A DNA stretch of 64,000 nt from Kibdelosporangium sp040675465 (GTDB lineage Bacteria > Actinomycetota > Actinomycetes > Mycobacteriales > Pseudonocardiaceae): the NCBI RefSeq assembly GCF_040675465.1, contig NZ_JBFAPA010000001.1, forward strand, positions 496,001-560,000, written 5' to 3'. Below, piece after piece: positions 1-9,530 of this stretch (positions are counted from its first letter, which is position 1; each line of letters starts with the position of its first letter). The position numbers were made by a program, and so were the translations under genes. The notes beneath the pieces were generated by a model. That model saw nothing but the letters and a program-made list of their open reading frames with translations, did no database searches and was not told the origin of the DNA.

Positions 1-1367
1 GCCAGCGGCAGACCGTCGAGCTGGCGGCAGATCGCCACGATGTCCTTGACATTGCTGTCATCCATGACGAACCCGGGCCGGACCGCGGCCGCCCGGTCGA
101 GGAAAAGCCTTACCGCGGCGCGTTCCTGTGCCTGCTCCGGCGTGGCGTTCTCCTCGGGCAGGTCCAACGGCCCGACCTGGAGCAGCGTTTCCCCTGTGAT
201 GGCAAGGGGTTCACGGCTCGTGGCCATCACCCGCAGCCGTGGGCAGCCCGCCAGCAAGACATCCACGAGGTGCGCGGCGGCCGAGATCAGGTGTTCGCAG
301 TTGTCCAGCACGATGAGATCCGCGCGGTCGCCCAGGGCGTCCACCAGCCGTTCGGTCACGTCACCCGCGGAACCGTGCCAGATCCGCCGTCCTTCGGCGA
401 CGCGCGGGTCGCCCAGTCCCAGCTCGGATGCCAGCGCCAGCGGCACATCGGAGGCCTCGCGCAGACCGGCCAGCGGCACGAACCACACGCGTTCATGGAC
501 TTTGGCCGCCGCTTCCGTCGCCAGCCTCGTCTTTCCAGCTCCGCCTGGGCCGACGAGGGTGACCAGGCGTCCGTCCATTTTGGTCAGTTCGACGAGTTCG
601 TCGTGCCTGCCGACGAAGCTGGTCAGCTGGGCCGGGACCTTGGGCGGGCGCTTCGGCTGGTCGCGCAGCACCTCGAGGTGGACAGCCTTGAGATCCTGGC
701 TCGGGTCGACGCCGAGCTCATCGCGGAGGTTCGTGCGGATGGTCTCGAACGCGGTGAGCGCGTCGGCCTGCCGTCCCGCCAGGTGCAACGCGCGGATCAA
801 CAGCCCCGCCAGGCGTTCGCGCAACGGGTGTTCGCGGGCAAGCGCGTACAGCTCGACGATGACATCGCCTTCCCGGCCGCGCCGGATGTCCGCGTCGATC
901 CGGTCCTCCAGCGCGGTCAGCCGCAGCTCGGTCAGCCTGGCGACCGCGGGCGCGGCGAAGGGCGCGTCGGCGACGTCCACGAGGGCCGGCCCGCGCCACA
1001 GGTCGAGGGCTTCGCGGAGCACCTCGGCGGCCCGGGTGATGTGGTCCTTGCGCAGCAGGTCCCCGCCCTCGGCGGCGAGGCGCTCGAAGGTGTGCGCGTC
1101 CACGTCGGTGACCGCGAGCGAGTAGCCCACCGGGTGGGACTGCAGGGCCTGGCCCATGCCGGTCTTGCGCAACCGGGACACCAGCGACTGCAGGGCGTTC
1201 GTCGCGTCCGCGGGCGGCTGTTCACCCCAGAGCCCGTCGATCAGCGACTCGCTGGGCACGATCCGGCCCGCGTCCAGCGCCAGCCGGACCAGCAGCATGC
1301 GCAGCCGTACCCCGCCGACCTCGATCTCCCGGTCGGCGGCGTCCCAGAGGCCGAGCGGCCCCAGCAT
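1..1367 (-). CDS. AfsR/SARP-family transcriptional regulator, C-terminus cut by window edge
   Basis: Reading the minus strand leftward from 1367 gives an open frame that runs off the window. It opens with a winged-helix DNA-binding domain (MLGPLGLWD start, then GVRLRMLL and LWGEQPP), followed by a bacterial transcriptional activation domain (about residues 95-240, ending AFETIRTNLRDELG). A STAND/NB-ARC type ATPase follows, with Walker A GPGGAGKTRLA and a later ATSREPL sensor motif. This is the architecture of large SARP regulators such as AfsR, which often control secondary metabolism. The ATG at 1367 has an AGAGGGG about 9 bases upstream; a GTG at 1379 is an in-frame alternative that would overlap that ribosome site. 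No biosynthetic cluster is visible beside it here, so its target is unknown. Confidence 0.85.
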   Translation of the reverse strand, partial: MLGPLGLWDAADREIEVGGVRLRMLLVRLALDAGRIVPSESLIDGLWGEQPPADATNALQSLVSRLRKTGMGQALQSHPVGYSLAVTDVDAHTFERLAAEGGDLLRKDHITRAAEVLREALDLWRGPALVDVADAPFAAPAVARLTELRLTALEDRIDADIRRGREGDVIVELYALAREHPLRERLAGLLIRALHLAGRQADALTAFETIRTNLRDELGVDPSQDLKAVHLEVLRDQPKRPPKVPAQLTSFVGRHDELVELTKMDGRLVTLVGPGGAGKTRLATEAAAKVHERVWFVPLAGLREASDVPLALASELGLGDPRVAEGRRIWHGSAGDVTERLVDALGDRADLIVLDNCEHLISAAAHLVDVLLAGCPRLRVMATSREPLAITGETLLQVGPLDLPEENATPEQAQERAAVRLFLDRAAAVRPGFVMDDSNVKDIVAICRQLDGLPL

Positions 1368-1437
1368 CGCTACCCGCACCCCTCTAGCTTCCCAGACGAC
1401 CCCGGAACCTTGCCTCCTCGCCGTTCGTCTGATCCGT

Positions 1438-2163
1438 ATGGACGAATGGCTCAGCACCGTGCCCGTCGCACACCGCGGTCTGCACTCCCCCGGCGTCCCG
1501 GAGAACAGCCTGGCCGCGTTCGCCGCGGCCGCCGACGCCGGTTACGCCATTGAGCTGGACGTCCACCTGTCCTCGGACGGCGAGATCGTGGTGTTCCACG
1601 ATGACACCACGACCCGGCTGACCGGCACGCACCACAAGGTGACGGCCACGTCCGCGGCCGTCCTGACGGCTCTGTCGTTGGACGGCACTTCGGAGCGCAT
1701 TCCGTTGCTGCGGGAGGTGCTCGACCTGGTCGCGGGGCGGGTGCCGCTGCTGATCGAGGTCAAGACCGGGACGCCGTCGGCGCTGATCGGCAAGCCGTTG
1801 CTGGCTTTGCTGGCGGGGTACGCGGGCACTTATGCGGTGCAGTCGTTCGACCCTCGGATCGTGTTGTGGTTGCGGCGTAACGCTCCTGGGGTGACGCGGG
1901 GGCAGATCTCCGGGTCGTTCGCCGGCGACGGGGTGCCGTTCGGGCAGCGGATCTTGTTGCGCAGCATGGTGCTCAACGCGGTTACCCGGCCGGATTTCCT
2001 GGCGTTTCAGCTGGATGCGTTGCCGAGTGTGGTGGTTGCGTTGTGGCGGCGGGTGTTGAAGGCGCCGCTGCTGGTGTGGACGGTGCGTGACCCGGGGCAG
2101 TTGCGGGCGGCGCAGAGGTTCGGAGCGAACCCGATCTTCGAGTCCATGGACCCGCGGCTGTGA
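1438..2163 (+). CDS. Glycerophosphodiester phosphodiesterase (GDPD family)
   Basis: The 241-residue product has the GDPD TIM-barrel signature: AHRG near residue 11 followed by PEN, then ELDVHLSSDG and FHDD with the acidic metal ligands and catalytic histidine, LIEVK in the middle, and a late VWTV strand. The family hydrolyses glycerophosphodiesters to glycerol-3-phosphate and an alcohol. No signal peptide is present, so it should act in the cytoplasm. The ATG follows the divergent SARP gene by about 70 bases. Its stop overlaps the GTG start of the next gene (GTGA), which implies translational coupling. Confidence 0.9.
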   Translation: MDEWLSTVPVAHRGLHSPGVPENSLAAFAAAADAGYAIELDVHLSSDGEIVVFHDDTTTRLTGTHHKVTATSAAVLTALSLDGTSERIPLLREVLDLVAGRVPLLIEVKTGTPSALIGKPLLALLAGYAGTYAVQSFDPRIVLWLRRNAPGVTRGQISGSFAGDGVPFGQRILLRSMVLNAVTRPDFLAFQLDALPSVVVALWRRVLKAPLLVWTVRDPGQLRAAQRFGANPIFESMDPRL

Positions 2164-2996
2164 TCGTCAAGTACCTCGACGAGGTGGTGGTCAACCTCGT
2201 CGCCGTGGTCGTCGTGTTCGTCGCGCGGCTGCTGGGGTTCGACCTGTACAGCCGGTCGATCCGGGCCGGGCGCCGGTGGTTCGTGCTGTTCCGGCGGTTG
2301 TTCCGGACCAAGACGATCCTGCTGTACACAGACTGCAACGACGAGTTGATCACCAGCCGCGCGTTGGCCGGGCGGCTGCGGGAGGAGCTGCGCGGCCGTG
2401 GCGTGAAGACGCGTGTGAAGGTGACTCGCGACAGCGTCGACCTCATGCGGTGGACGTTTTCGCGGTCGATCCTGAGCATTGTCGTGCTGATCACCGATGT
2501 CACCCAGCTGAGCGCCCGCCCGCGCGACCGTGACCGGATCCAGAAGCGCCTCGTGCGCTATGTCCACCGGGGTGGCTGCCTGGTCCTCGGCCACGACGCC
2601 ATCTACACCCGCAGCCGCAACGACCGTCTCCAGAAACTCGCCGGCGGCACGCTCGACGATTTCAAGACGATCGACGACCCCCTCATCTACACCCGCGTGG
2701 ACACCGGCCCCCGATCCACCGCGGACATCACCCTCCGCAACGCCCTCCCACCCACCATCACGTTGGTGGACAACGAGATCGTCACCGGCACCTGGCACAC
2801 CGCCGTCGATTTCCTGTACTGCCACAACAACGACACCACCAAACCCCTCATCACCCACCGCCGGGTCGACCGCGGCCGCGTGTTCTGGATGAACAGCGGC
2901 AACACCACCCGCACCGGCCCACCCCCATCCCTAACCCGCCCCGAAACCTTCACGCGCGTGTTGTCCACCCTGATCCACCACGCCACCACCACCTAG
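2160..2996 (+). CDS. Membrane-anchored protein with ThuA/glutamine-amidotransferase-like fold, function unknown
   Basis: The 278-residue protein begins at a GTG overlapping the stop of the phosphodiesterase gene. Residues about 5-25 form one hydrophobic N-terminal segment (VVNLVAVVVVFVARLLGF), then a basic stretch and an alpha/beta domain. The middle contains YVHRGGCLVLGHDA and the end contains GRVFWMNSGN; both resemble the strand-turn elements of ThuA-like (class I glutamine amidotransferase-like) proteins. I see no catalytic Cys-His-Glu triad, so an enzymatic role is not supported. Coupling to a GDPD gene may point to lipid headgroup or cell-envelope metabolism, but that is inference. Confidence 0.6.
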   Translation: MIVKYLDEVVVNLVAVVVVFVARLLGFDLYSRSIRAGRRWFVLFRRLFRTKTILLYTDCNDELITSRALAGRLREELRGRGVKTRVKVTRDSVDLMRWTFSRSILSIVVLITDVTQLSARPRDRDRIQKRLVRYVHRGGCLVLGHDAIYTRSRNDRLQKLAGGTLDDFKTIDDPLIYTRVDTGPRSTADITLRNALPPTITLVDNEIVTGTWHTAVDFLYCHNNDTTKPLITHRRVDRGRVFWMNSGNTTRTGPPPSLTRPETFTRVLSTLIHHATTT

Positions 2997-3065
2997 CCAC
3001 GCCGCGGTGGGCACCGCGATGCGGCCCATAGAGCGCCCACAAGGCCGCCCCATCCCCCAAAACAA

Positions 3066-3097
3066 AAGAGGCGGCTCCCGGATGGGAACCGCCTCTT
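3066..3097 (-). terminator. Rho-independent terminator after clpC
   Basis: A 14-base-pair stem with one mismatch pairs 3066-3079 with 3084-3097, with a 4-base loop. Read on the minus strand it is followed by a short T-rich run (3061-3067). It lies just after the clpC stop at 3111. Confidence 0.85.
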
Positions 3098-3110
3098 CGC
3101 GCTCTAACTC

Positions 3111-5663
3111 CTAGTCTTCCAGACCCTCCACGATGTCGCCCGACTTCGACGACGCCGCGAGGTCGACCGGGGGGCTGTCCGGCACGCGGCGGGGCTTGGA
3201 CTCGCCGCGGAACACGAAGTGCGCCCGGTCGTCGGCGGTGCCCTCGCCGTCCCAGCCCTCAACGTCGGTGATGACGATCTGGCCGGGCTCGAGCTCGCCG
3301 AACAGGATCTTCTCGCTCAATTGGTCCTCGATCTCGCGCTGGATGGTGCGGCGCAGCGGCCGGGCACCGAGCACGGGGTCGAAACCACGCTGGGCGAGCA
3401 GGGACTTGGCCTTGTCGGTCAGTTCCAGGGCCATGTCCTTGTTGCGCAGCTGGGTCTCCACGCGGGTGATCATCAGGTCGACCATGCGGATGATCTCGTC
3501 GCGGGTGAGCTGGTGGAACACGATGATGTCGTCGATGCGGTTGAGGAACTCCGGGCGGAAGTGCTTCTTCAGCTCGTCGTTGACCTTCTGCTTCATCCGC
3601 TCGTAGTTGTTCGAGGAGTCGCTGCCGCCGGCGAAGCCGAGCGACACGGCCTTCGAGATGTCCTGGGTGCCCAGGTTCGAGGTGAAGATGATCACCGTGT
3701 TCTTGAAGTCCACGGTGCGGCCCTGACCGTCGGTCAGGCGACCGTCCTCGAGCACCTGCAGGAGGGTGTTGTAGACCTCCTGGTGCGCCTTCTCGATCTC
3801 GTCGAACAGCACCACCGAGAACGGCTTGCGCCGCACCTTCTCGGTCAGCTGGCCGCCCTCCTCGTAACCGACGTACCCGGGAGGGGCACCGAACAGCCGC
3901 GAGGCGGTGTAGCGGTCGTGGAACTCGCCCATGTCGATCTGGATGAGCGCGTCGTCCTCGCCGAACAGGAAGTTCGCCAGCGCCTTGGACAGCTCGGTCT
4001 TACCGACACCGGACGGGCCGGCGAAGATGAACGAACCGCTGGGCCGCTTGGGGTCCTTCAGGCCGGCACGAGTACGGCGGATCGCCTTGGAGACGGCCTT
4101 GACCGCCTCTTCCTGGCCGATGATCCGCTTGTGCAGCTCGTCCTCCATGCGCAGCAGGCGGGTGGTCTCCTCCTCGGTCAGCTTGAAGACCGGGATACCC
4201 GTCCAGTGCGCCAGGACCTCGGCGATCTGCTCCTCGTCGACCTCGGCGACGACGTCGAGGTCGCCGTCCTTCCACTGCTTCTCCCGCTCCGCCTTCTGGC
4301 CCAGGAGCTGCTTCTCCTGGTCGCGCAGTTTGGCGGCACGCTCGAAGTCCTGAGCGTCTATGGCCGATTCCTTCTCCCGGCGCACGTCCGCGATCTTCTC
4401 GTCGAACTCACGCAGGTCCGGCGGCGCCGTCATGCGGCGGATGCGCATCCGGGCACCGGCCTCGTCGATCAGGTCGATCGCCTTGTCCGGCAGGAAGCGG
4501 TCGTTGATGTACCGGTCGGCCAGGGTGGCCGCCTGCACCAGCGCGCCGTCGGTGATCGACACGCGGTGGTGCGCCTCGTACCGGTCGCGCAGACCCTTCA
4601 GGATCTCGATGGTGTGCTCCAGGTTCGGCTCGCCGACCTGGATGGGCTGGAACCGCCGCTCGAGAGCGGGGTCCTTCTCCACGTACTTGCGGTACTCCTC
4701 GAGCGTGGTCGCGCCGATGGTCTGCAGCTCACCACGGGCCAGCATCGGCTTGAGGATCGAGGCCGCGTCGATCGCGCCCTCCGCGGCACCCGCACCGACG
4801 AGCGTGTGGATCTCGTCGATGAACAGGATGATGTCGCCGCGGGTGCGGATCTCCTTGAGCACCTTCTTGAGGCGCTCCTCGAAGTCACCGCGGTAGCGGG
4901 AGCCGGCGACCAGCGAGCCGAGGTCCAGCGTGTAGAGCTGCTTGTCCTTCAGCGTCTCGGGCACCTCGCCCTTGACCACCATCTGCGCCAGGCCCTCGAC
5001 GACCGCGGTCTTGCCGACACCCGGCTCGCCGATCAGGACCGGGTTGTTCTTGGTACGGCGGGACAGCACCTGCATGACCCGCTCGATCTCCTTGGACCGG
5101 CCGATCACCGGGTCCAGCTTGCCCTCGCGGGCGGAGGCCGTCAGGTTGCGGCCGAACTGGTCGAGCACCAGCGACGAGGACGGCGTGCCCTCACCGCGGC
5201 TGCCCGGCTCGGTCTCCGGCTTGCCCTGGTAGCCCGACAGGAGCTGCAGCACCTGCTGGCGGACCCGGTTGAGGTCGGCGCCGAGCTTGACCAGCACCTG
5301 GGCGGCCACGCCCTCGCCCTCTCGGATCAGGCCCAGCAGGATGTGCTCCGTGCCGATGTAGTTGTGGCCGAGCTGCAGCGCCTCGCGCAGCGACAGCTCC
5401 AGCACCTTCTTGGCCCGAGGTGTGAAGGGGATGTGCCCGCTCGGCGCGTGCTGCCCCTGGCCGATGATCTCCTCGACCTGCTGACGCACGCCCTCCAGCG
5501 CGATCCCCAGCGACTCGAGCGCCTTGGCCGCGACACCCTCACCCTCGTGGATCAAGCCCAGGAGGATGTGCTCGGTGCCGATGTAGTTGTGGTTGAGCAT
5601 CCTGGCCTCTTCCTGGGCCAGGACAACCACCCGCCTCGCGCGGTCGGTGAACCTCTCGAACAT
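3111..5663 (-). CDS. clpC: ATP-dependent Clp protease ATP-binding subunit ClpC
   Basis: The 850-residue protein carries two N-terminal Clp repeats (each with NYIGTEHILLGLI), the D1 AAA+ domain (Walker A GEPGVGKTAVVEG, Walker B LFIDEIHTLVGAG), a UVR/middle-domain coiled coil near residue 420, and the D2 AAA+ domain (GPSGVGKTELSKA, VVLFDEIEKAH). It unfolds substrates and feeds them to ClpP. Length and order match actinobacterial ClpC1. I prefer the ATG at 5663 (MFERFTDRARR) over the GTG at 5669 because the AGGGAG ribosome site is then correctly spaced. It is monocistronic with its own terminator, and lsr2 lies upstream as in Mycobacterium. Confidence 0.97.
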   Translation of the reverse strand: MFERFTDRARRVVVLAQEEARMLNHNYIGTEHILLGLIHEGEGVAAKALESLGIALEGVRQQVEEIIGQGQHAPSGHIPFTPRAKKVLELSLREALQLGHNYIGTEHILLGLIREGEGVAAQVLVKLGADLNRVRQQVLQLLSGYQGKPETEPGSRGEGTPSSSLVLDQFGRNLTASAREGKLDPVIGRSKEIERVMQVLSRRTKNNPVLIGEPGVGKTAVVEGLAQMVVKGEVPETLKDKQLYTLDLGSLVAGSRYRGDFEERLKKVLKEIRTRGDIILFIDEIHTLVGAGAAEGAIDAASILKPMLARGELQTIGATTLEEYRKYVEKDPALERRFQPIQVGEPNLEHTIEILKGLRDRYEAHHRVSITDGALVQAATLADRYINDRFLPDKAIDLIDEAGARMRIRRMTAPPDLREFDEKIADVRREKESAIDAQDFERAAKLRDQEKQLLGQKAEREKQWKDGDLDVVAEVDEEQIAEVLAHWTGIPVFKLTEEETTRLLRMEDELHKRIIGQEEAVKAVSKAIRRTRAGLKDPKRPSGSFIFAGPSGVGKTELSKALANFLFGEDDALIQIDMGEFHDRYTASRLFGAPPGYVGYEEGGQLTEKVRRKPFSVVLFDEIEKAHQEVYNTLLQVLEDGRLTDGQGRTVDFKNTVIIFTSNLGTQDISKAVSLGFAGGSDSSNNYERMKQKVNDELKKHFRPEFLNRIDDIIVFHQLTRDEIIRMVDLMITRVETQLRNKDMALELTDKAKSLLAQRGFDPVLGARPLRRTIQREIEDQLSEKILFGELEPGQIVITDVEGWDGEGTADDRAHFVFRGESKPRRVPDSPPVDLAASSKSGDIVEGLED

Positions 5664-5989
5664 TCGCACTCCCTGACTGCTGCGCCGGCGGCCCTAATCC
5701 ACCCCGTTCCCGCGTTGGTGGATTCAGCACCGTAGGACCACTGTAGTCGCCCGGCCTGTCGCGCTCAGTGCCACGCACGACCACAGATTGATGACAGGCA
5801 CTCTGCACCGGGCACCGTCTTACCGGACATCCCTCACAACGTGCGGTCAGAAGCACGGATTCCAGAAGATGGAACCTGTCCGCTGTCCGCGAACACCGCA
5901 CTTCGCGGGGACGTCCGGTCACCCGATCAGATCAACCCGGCACCGGGTGCCTTGTCCGGTTGGACGGACAAAACGGGCGCATGACCCGG
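5664..5989. other. Intergenic spacer between clpC and the ABC ATPase
   Basis: These 326 bases contain no coding frame with convincing codon bias. They must hold the clpC promoter on the minus strand. I see no clear hairpin or known operator. Confidence 0.5.
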
Positions 5990-6796
<807 letters not shown>

Positions 6797-6831
6797 CTGC
6801 GTACCTGCCACCACCGCAGCATAGCCGGGCA

Positions 6832-6849
6832 GGTTAGGCATACCTAACC
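6832..6849. promoter_or_regulatory. IdeR/DtxR-type iron box
   Basis: The perfect inverted repeat GGTTAGG-CATA-CCTAACC matches the core of the actinobacterial IdeR/DmdR iron box. It sits about 36 bases upstream of the siderophore-type ATPase start at 6796, where a bound repressor would block transcription when iron is sufficient. Confidence 0.8.
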
Positions 6850-6879
6850 CCTGGTCAGGGCGCATTTTGACGCGAAAAA

Positions 6880-6902
6880 GGCCCGTGGCGGCGCCACGGG
6901 CC
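6880..6902 (-). terminator. Terminator after lsr2
   Basis: A 10-base-pair perfect stem pairs 6880-6889 with 6893-6902, with a 3-base loop. On the minus strand it is followed by TTTTT. On the plus strand a T-run also follows after a few bases, so it may work both ways. Confidence 0.8.
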
Positions 6903-6930
6903 AGTGGATTTTTCGCCACTCCGCGCGGTT

Positions 6931-7281
6931 TTAGTCCCGGTTGTTGTGGTAAGCCTCGGTGACTTCCTTCGGGATACGTCCGCGATCGGAAACTTTGTAT
7001 CCCTTCTTGCGGGCCCACTCGCGAATTGCCTGGTTCTGGTCGCGATCCACCGCCGCGGTGCGGGCGGCGCGGCCCACGGCCGGCCTTCCCGGTGCGCGCT
7101 TACGGCCGCCGGAACGCCGGGCGTGATCCACGTAGTCACTCAGGATCTCCCTGAGCTTCTCCGCATTGCCACCGGACAGATCGATCTGGTACGAAACGCC
7201 GTCCAGCCCGAACTCGAGGGTCTCCTCGGCTTCTGATCCGTCAATGTCGTCAACGAGGGTCACCGTGACCTTCTGCGCCAT
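6931..7281 (-). CDS. lsr2: Lsr2-family nucleoid-associated protein
   Basis: The 116-residue protein starts MAQKVTVTLVDDIDGSEAEE, the typical N-terminal dimerisation region of Lsr2. It ends with the E37/Psq-like DNA-binding domain, including the A/T-hook-like segment around KKGYKVSDRGRIP. Lsr2 is the xenogeneic silencer of actinobacteria, binding AT-rich minor grooves and bridging DNA. It lies between clpC and the lysS remnant, in the order conserved in mycobacteria. Confidence 0.96.
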   Translation of the reverse strand: MAQKVTVTLVDDIDGSEAEETLEFGLDGVSYQIDLSGGNAEKLREILSDYVDHARRSGGRKRAPGRPAVGRAARTAAVDRDQNQAIREWARKKGYKVSDRGRIPKEVTEAYHNNRD

Positions 7282-7358
7282 ACGTCGCCTCCTCGGGTCA
7301 ATGCTGGTTGCGGATAGCTGGCGTGACCGGCATGTAATGAATACTCCGTACGCGTAGG

Positions 7359-7575
7359 CTAGCGCAAATTCTTCGAACAGGCGATGCCGGTTTCATTGCC
7401 GGCGAACCGGCGGGAACTGGCGATCGTGTCGGCGATCGCGAACCCGGTGAGTGCCATCAACGGCCGATCGATACCCATTCCGACTCCACCACTGGGTGGC
7501 ATTCCGTACTCCAGTGCGCGCAGAAAGTCCTCGTCCGACCGCATCGCCAGGTCATCGGGGGCGTGTACGGCAGCG
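7359..7575 (-). pseudogene. lysS: Remnant of lysyl-tRNA synthetase (class II), C-terminal motif 3 only
   Basis: On the minus strand the translation DEDFLRALEYG, MPPSGGVGMGIDRPLMALTG is unmistakably motif 3 and its lead-in from class II LysRS. The intact family reads ALEYGMPPTGGMGMGIDRLLM. Upstream residues APDDLAM also fit. Nothing further upstream resembles the remaining roughly 430 residues, and the tail after LTG departs from the family. An arginine of the motif survives, but L is replaced by P (IDRPL). It occupies the position held by lysS between lsr2 and coaX in mycobacteria, so the gene has decayed in place and an active LysRS must be encoded elsewhere. Confidence 0.75.
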
Positions 7576-7994
7576 TGACCGGGTCGTCACCGAAAACGTG
7601 GTCCGCCGCCTGGCGCGATCGACTGCCTGGTCAGAACTCCTGCCGCGGGTATGCGGGCGCGGACCTGGAGAACTTCGCTATGCGAACTCGGGCGAATGCG
7701 AGGAATCACGTCGCTCATTCCACGAACGGCCGAACGGCAGGACCGCCATGAAGCGGCCGTGGCATCGGCGTTTCGACCTCGGTGAATGCCCCGCTGTGGA
7801 ACGAGTCACGCAATGACCGGACGACTGCGTGTCGTTGCGTACCATGCAGCGCCCCCTGCCGGGTACATGATCAGGTCGGCATAACGTCGCCGCGGCCGAT
7901 TCCCCGCCAACGTTCGCGAGGCCGGGCCACCTGGCCATGGGCGCAAAGCGCACGGAAAAACCGGGACGGCTTTCCGGCGGGATACCTTGGGAGG
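7576..7994. other. Spacer with no recognisable gene
   Basis: These 419 bases separate the lysS scrap from the methyltransferase. Frames on both strands lack recognisable motifs. It may be degraded lysS or neighbour sequence beyond recognition. Confidence 0.4.
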
Positions 7995-8750
7995 GTGAGC
8001 ACACCCGAAGCGGAACTGCGTGCCCGGCGGGCCGGCTCGTTCGGTGCGCAAGCGCGGGCCTATGCGGAGCACCGGCCCGATTATCCCGATCCGGCAATCG
8101 ACTGGGTGTTACCGCCCGATCCCGTGCATGTCCTGGACTTGGCGGCCGGAACCGGAAAACTCACCCAATCGTTGGTTGCCCGCGGGCTGCGGGTGACCGC
8201 GGTGGAACCCGATCCGGGGATGCGCGCGGAACTGCGGAAAAGGTTTCCCGGCACCAAGGCGCTGGCCGGGACGGCCGAAGACATTCCGCTGGCCGGCGCT
8301 TCGGTGGACGCGGTCCTGGTCGGGCAGGCCTTTCACTGGTTCGACGTGCCCAAAGCGCTCAACGAGATCGGCCGGGTGCTGCGGCCGGGCGGGGCGCTGG
8401 GCGCGATGTGGAACCTGGAGGACGAGCGGGTCGAATGGGTGGCGCAGTTCGAGGAGCTGATCCGGCCCCGGGTGAGCCGCGAGTGGACGGCCCGCAACCC
8501 CATGCCGGACAGGCACCCGTTGTTCGAGCCGTTTCAGCAGCAGGCGTTCGACCACTCGTTCCGCCGGACCGCCGAGACCCTGGCCGCGACCGTCGGCACG
8601 CATTCGCACATGCTCGTGTCCTCCGACGAGGACCGGGCGGCGGTCCTGACCCGGCTGCACGCCTTTCTCGAGTCGCGCCCGGAAACCGCGGGCGGCGGCG
8701 AGTTCGAGGTCCCGCTGCGCACCCTCGTCATGCGCACGTACCGCCGCTAA
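7995..8750 (+). CDS. Class I SAM-dependent methyltransferase
   Basis: The 251-residue product has the Rossmann SAM site VLDLAAGTGKLT (about residues 45-56), the acidic residue of motif II (VEPDPGM), GTAEDIPL, and AFHWFD followed by RVLRPGG (motif IV/post-III). This matches the Methyltransf_11/UbiE-like family with unknown acceptor. The GTG start follows GGGAGG closely. The gene converges on coaX: its TAA overlaps the last bases of coaX by four. Confidence 0.85.
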   Translation: MSTPEAELRARRAGSFGAQARAYAEHRPDYPDPAIDWVLPPDPVHVLDLAAGTGKLTQSLVARGLRVTAVEPDPGMRAELRKRFPGTKALAGTAEDIPLAGASVDAVLVGQAFHWFDVPKALNEIGRVLRPGGALGAMWNLEDERVEWVAQFEELIRPRVSREWTARNPMPDRHPLFEPFQQQAFDHSFRRTAETLAATVGTHSHMLVSSDEDRAAVLTRLHAFLESRPETAGGGEFEVPLRTLVMRTYRR

Positions 8751-9529
8751 CGCTGATTGCGTTCGAAGACCAGGCGCAGGCCCAAGAGGGTCAGATCCGG
8801 GTGGTGGAACTGGATCGTCTCCGACTCGGCCACCACGACCGGGGCGAGGCCACCGGTGGCGATCACCGTGACCGGACCGGTCTTGTCGTGGCCCTGCTCG
8901 TGCAGCTCCGCGATGATCCGCCGGACCAGGCCGTCGACCTGGCCGGTGAACCCGTAGAGGATCCCGGACTGCAGGCATTCCACGGTGTTCTTGCCGATCA
9001 CCGACCGGGGCTTGGCGATCTCCACCTTGCGCAGCGCCGCCGCCCGCGCGGCCAGCGCGTCCACCGAGATCTCGATGCCGGGCGCGAACACCCCGCCGAG
9101 GAACTCGCCCTTGGCGGAGATCACGTCGATGTTCGTGGACGTGCCGAAGTCGACGACCACGCACGCAGTGCTGTAGAGGTGGTGCGCGGCCAGGGTGTTG
9201 ATCACCCGGTCGCCGCCGACCTCCTTGGGGTTGTCGACCAGCAACGGCACACCCGTGCGGACGCCGGGCTCGACGATCAGCTTGGGCACGCCGTCGTAGT
9301 ACCGGCCGAGCATCACCCGCAGTTCCCGCAACACGGCCGGGACTGTGGACAGCGCCGACACCGCGGTGACCTTGTCCGCGTTCTCGCCGAGCAGGCCGCG
9401 CATGGTCAGGGCCAGCTCGTCCGCGGTCATCCGGGCGTCGGTGCGCATCCGCCAGTCGTGGACGAGGCGTTCACCGTCGTACAGGCCCAGGACGATGTTG
9501 GTGTTGCCGACGTCGATCGCGAACAGCAC
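8747..9529 (-). CDS. coaX: Type III pantothenate kinase
   Basis: The 260-residue protein has the CoaX signature: DVGNTNIVLG at the N-terminus (phosphate-binding loop), GVRTGVPLL, GGDRVINTLA, VVDFGTSTNID, and a late VIATGGLAP. It phosphorylates pantothenate as the first step of CoA synthesis and, unlike CoaA, is not feedback-inhibited by CoA. It begins just after the panD stop (one base apart), so panC-panD-coaX act as one unit supplying and phosphorylating pantothenate. Confidence 0.96.
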   Translation of the reverse strand: MLFAIDVGNTNIVLGLYDGERLVHDWRMRTDARMTADELALTMRGLLGENADKVTAVSALSTVPAVLRELRVMLGRYYDGVPKLIVEPGVRTGVPLLVDNPKEVGGDRVINTLAAHHLYSTACVVVDFGTSTNIDVISAKGEFLGGVFAPGIEISVDALAARAAALRKVEIAKPRSVIGKNTVECLQSGILYGFTGQVDGLVRRIIAELHEQGHDKTGPVTVIATGGLAPVVVAESETIQFHHPDLTLLGLRLVFERNQR

Positions 9530-9530
9530 G

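Noticed and set aside
3219..5735. 838-codon open frame antisense to clpC
   Set aside because: It is the complement of the highly conserved clpC frame; the product is Leu/Asp/Val-rich low complexity with no motifs, an effect of GC-rich codon bias.
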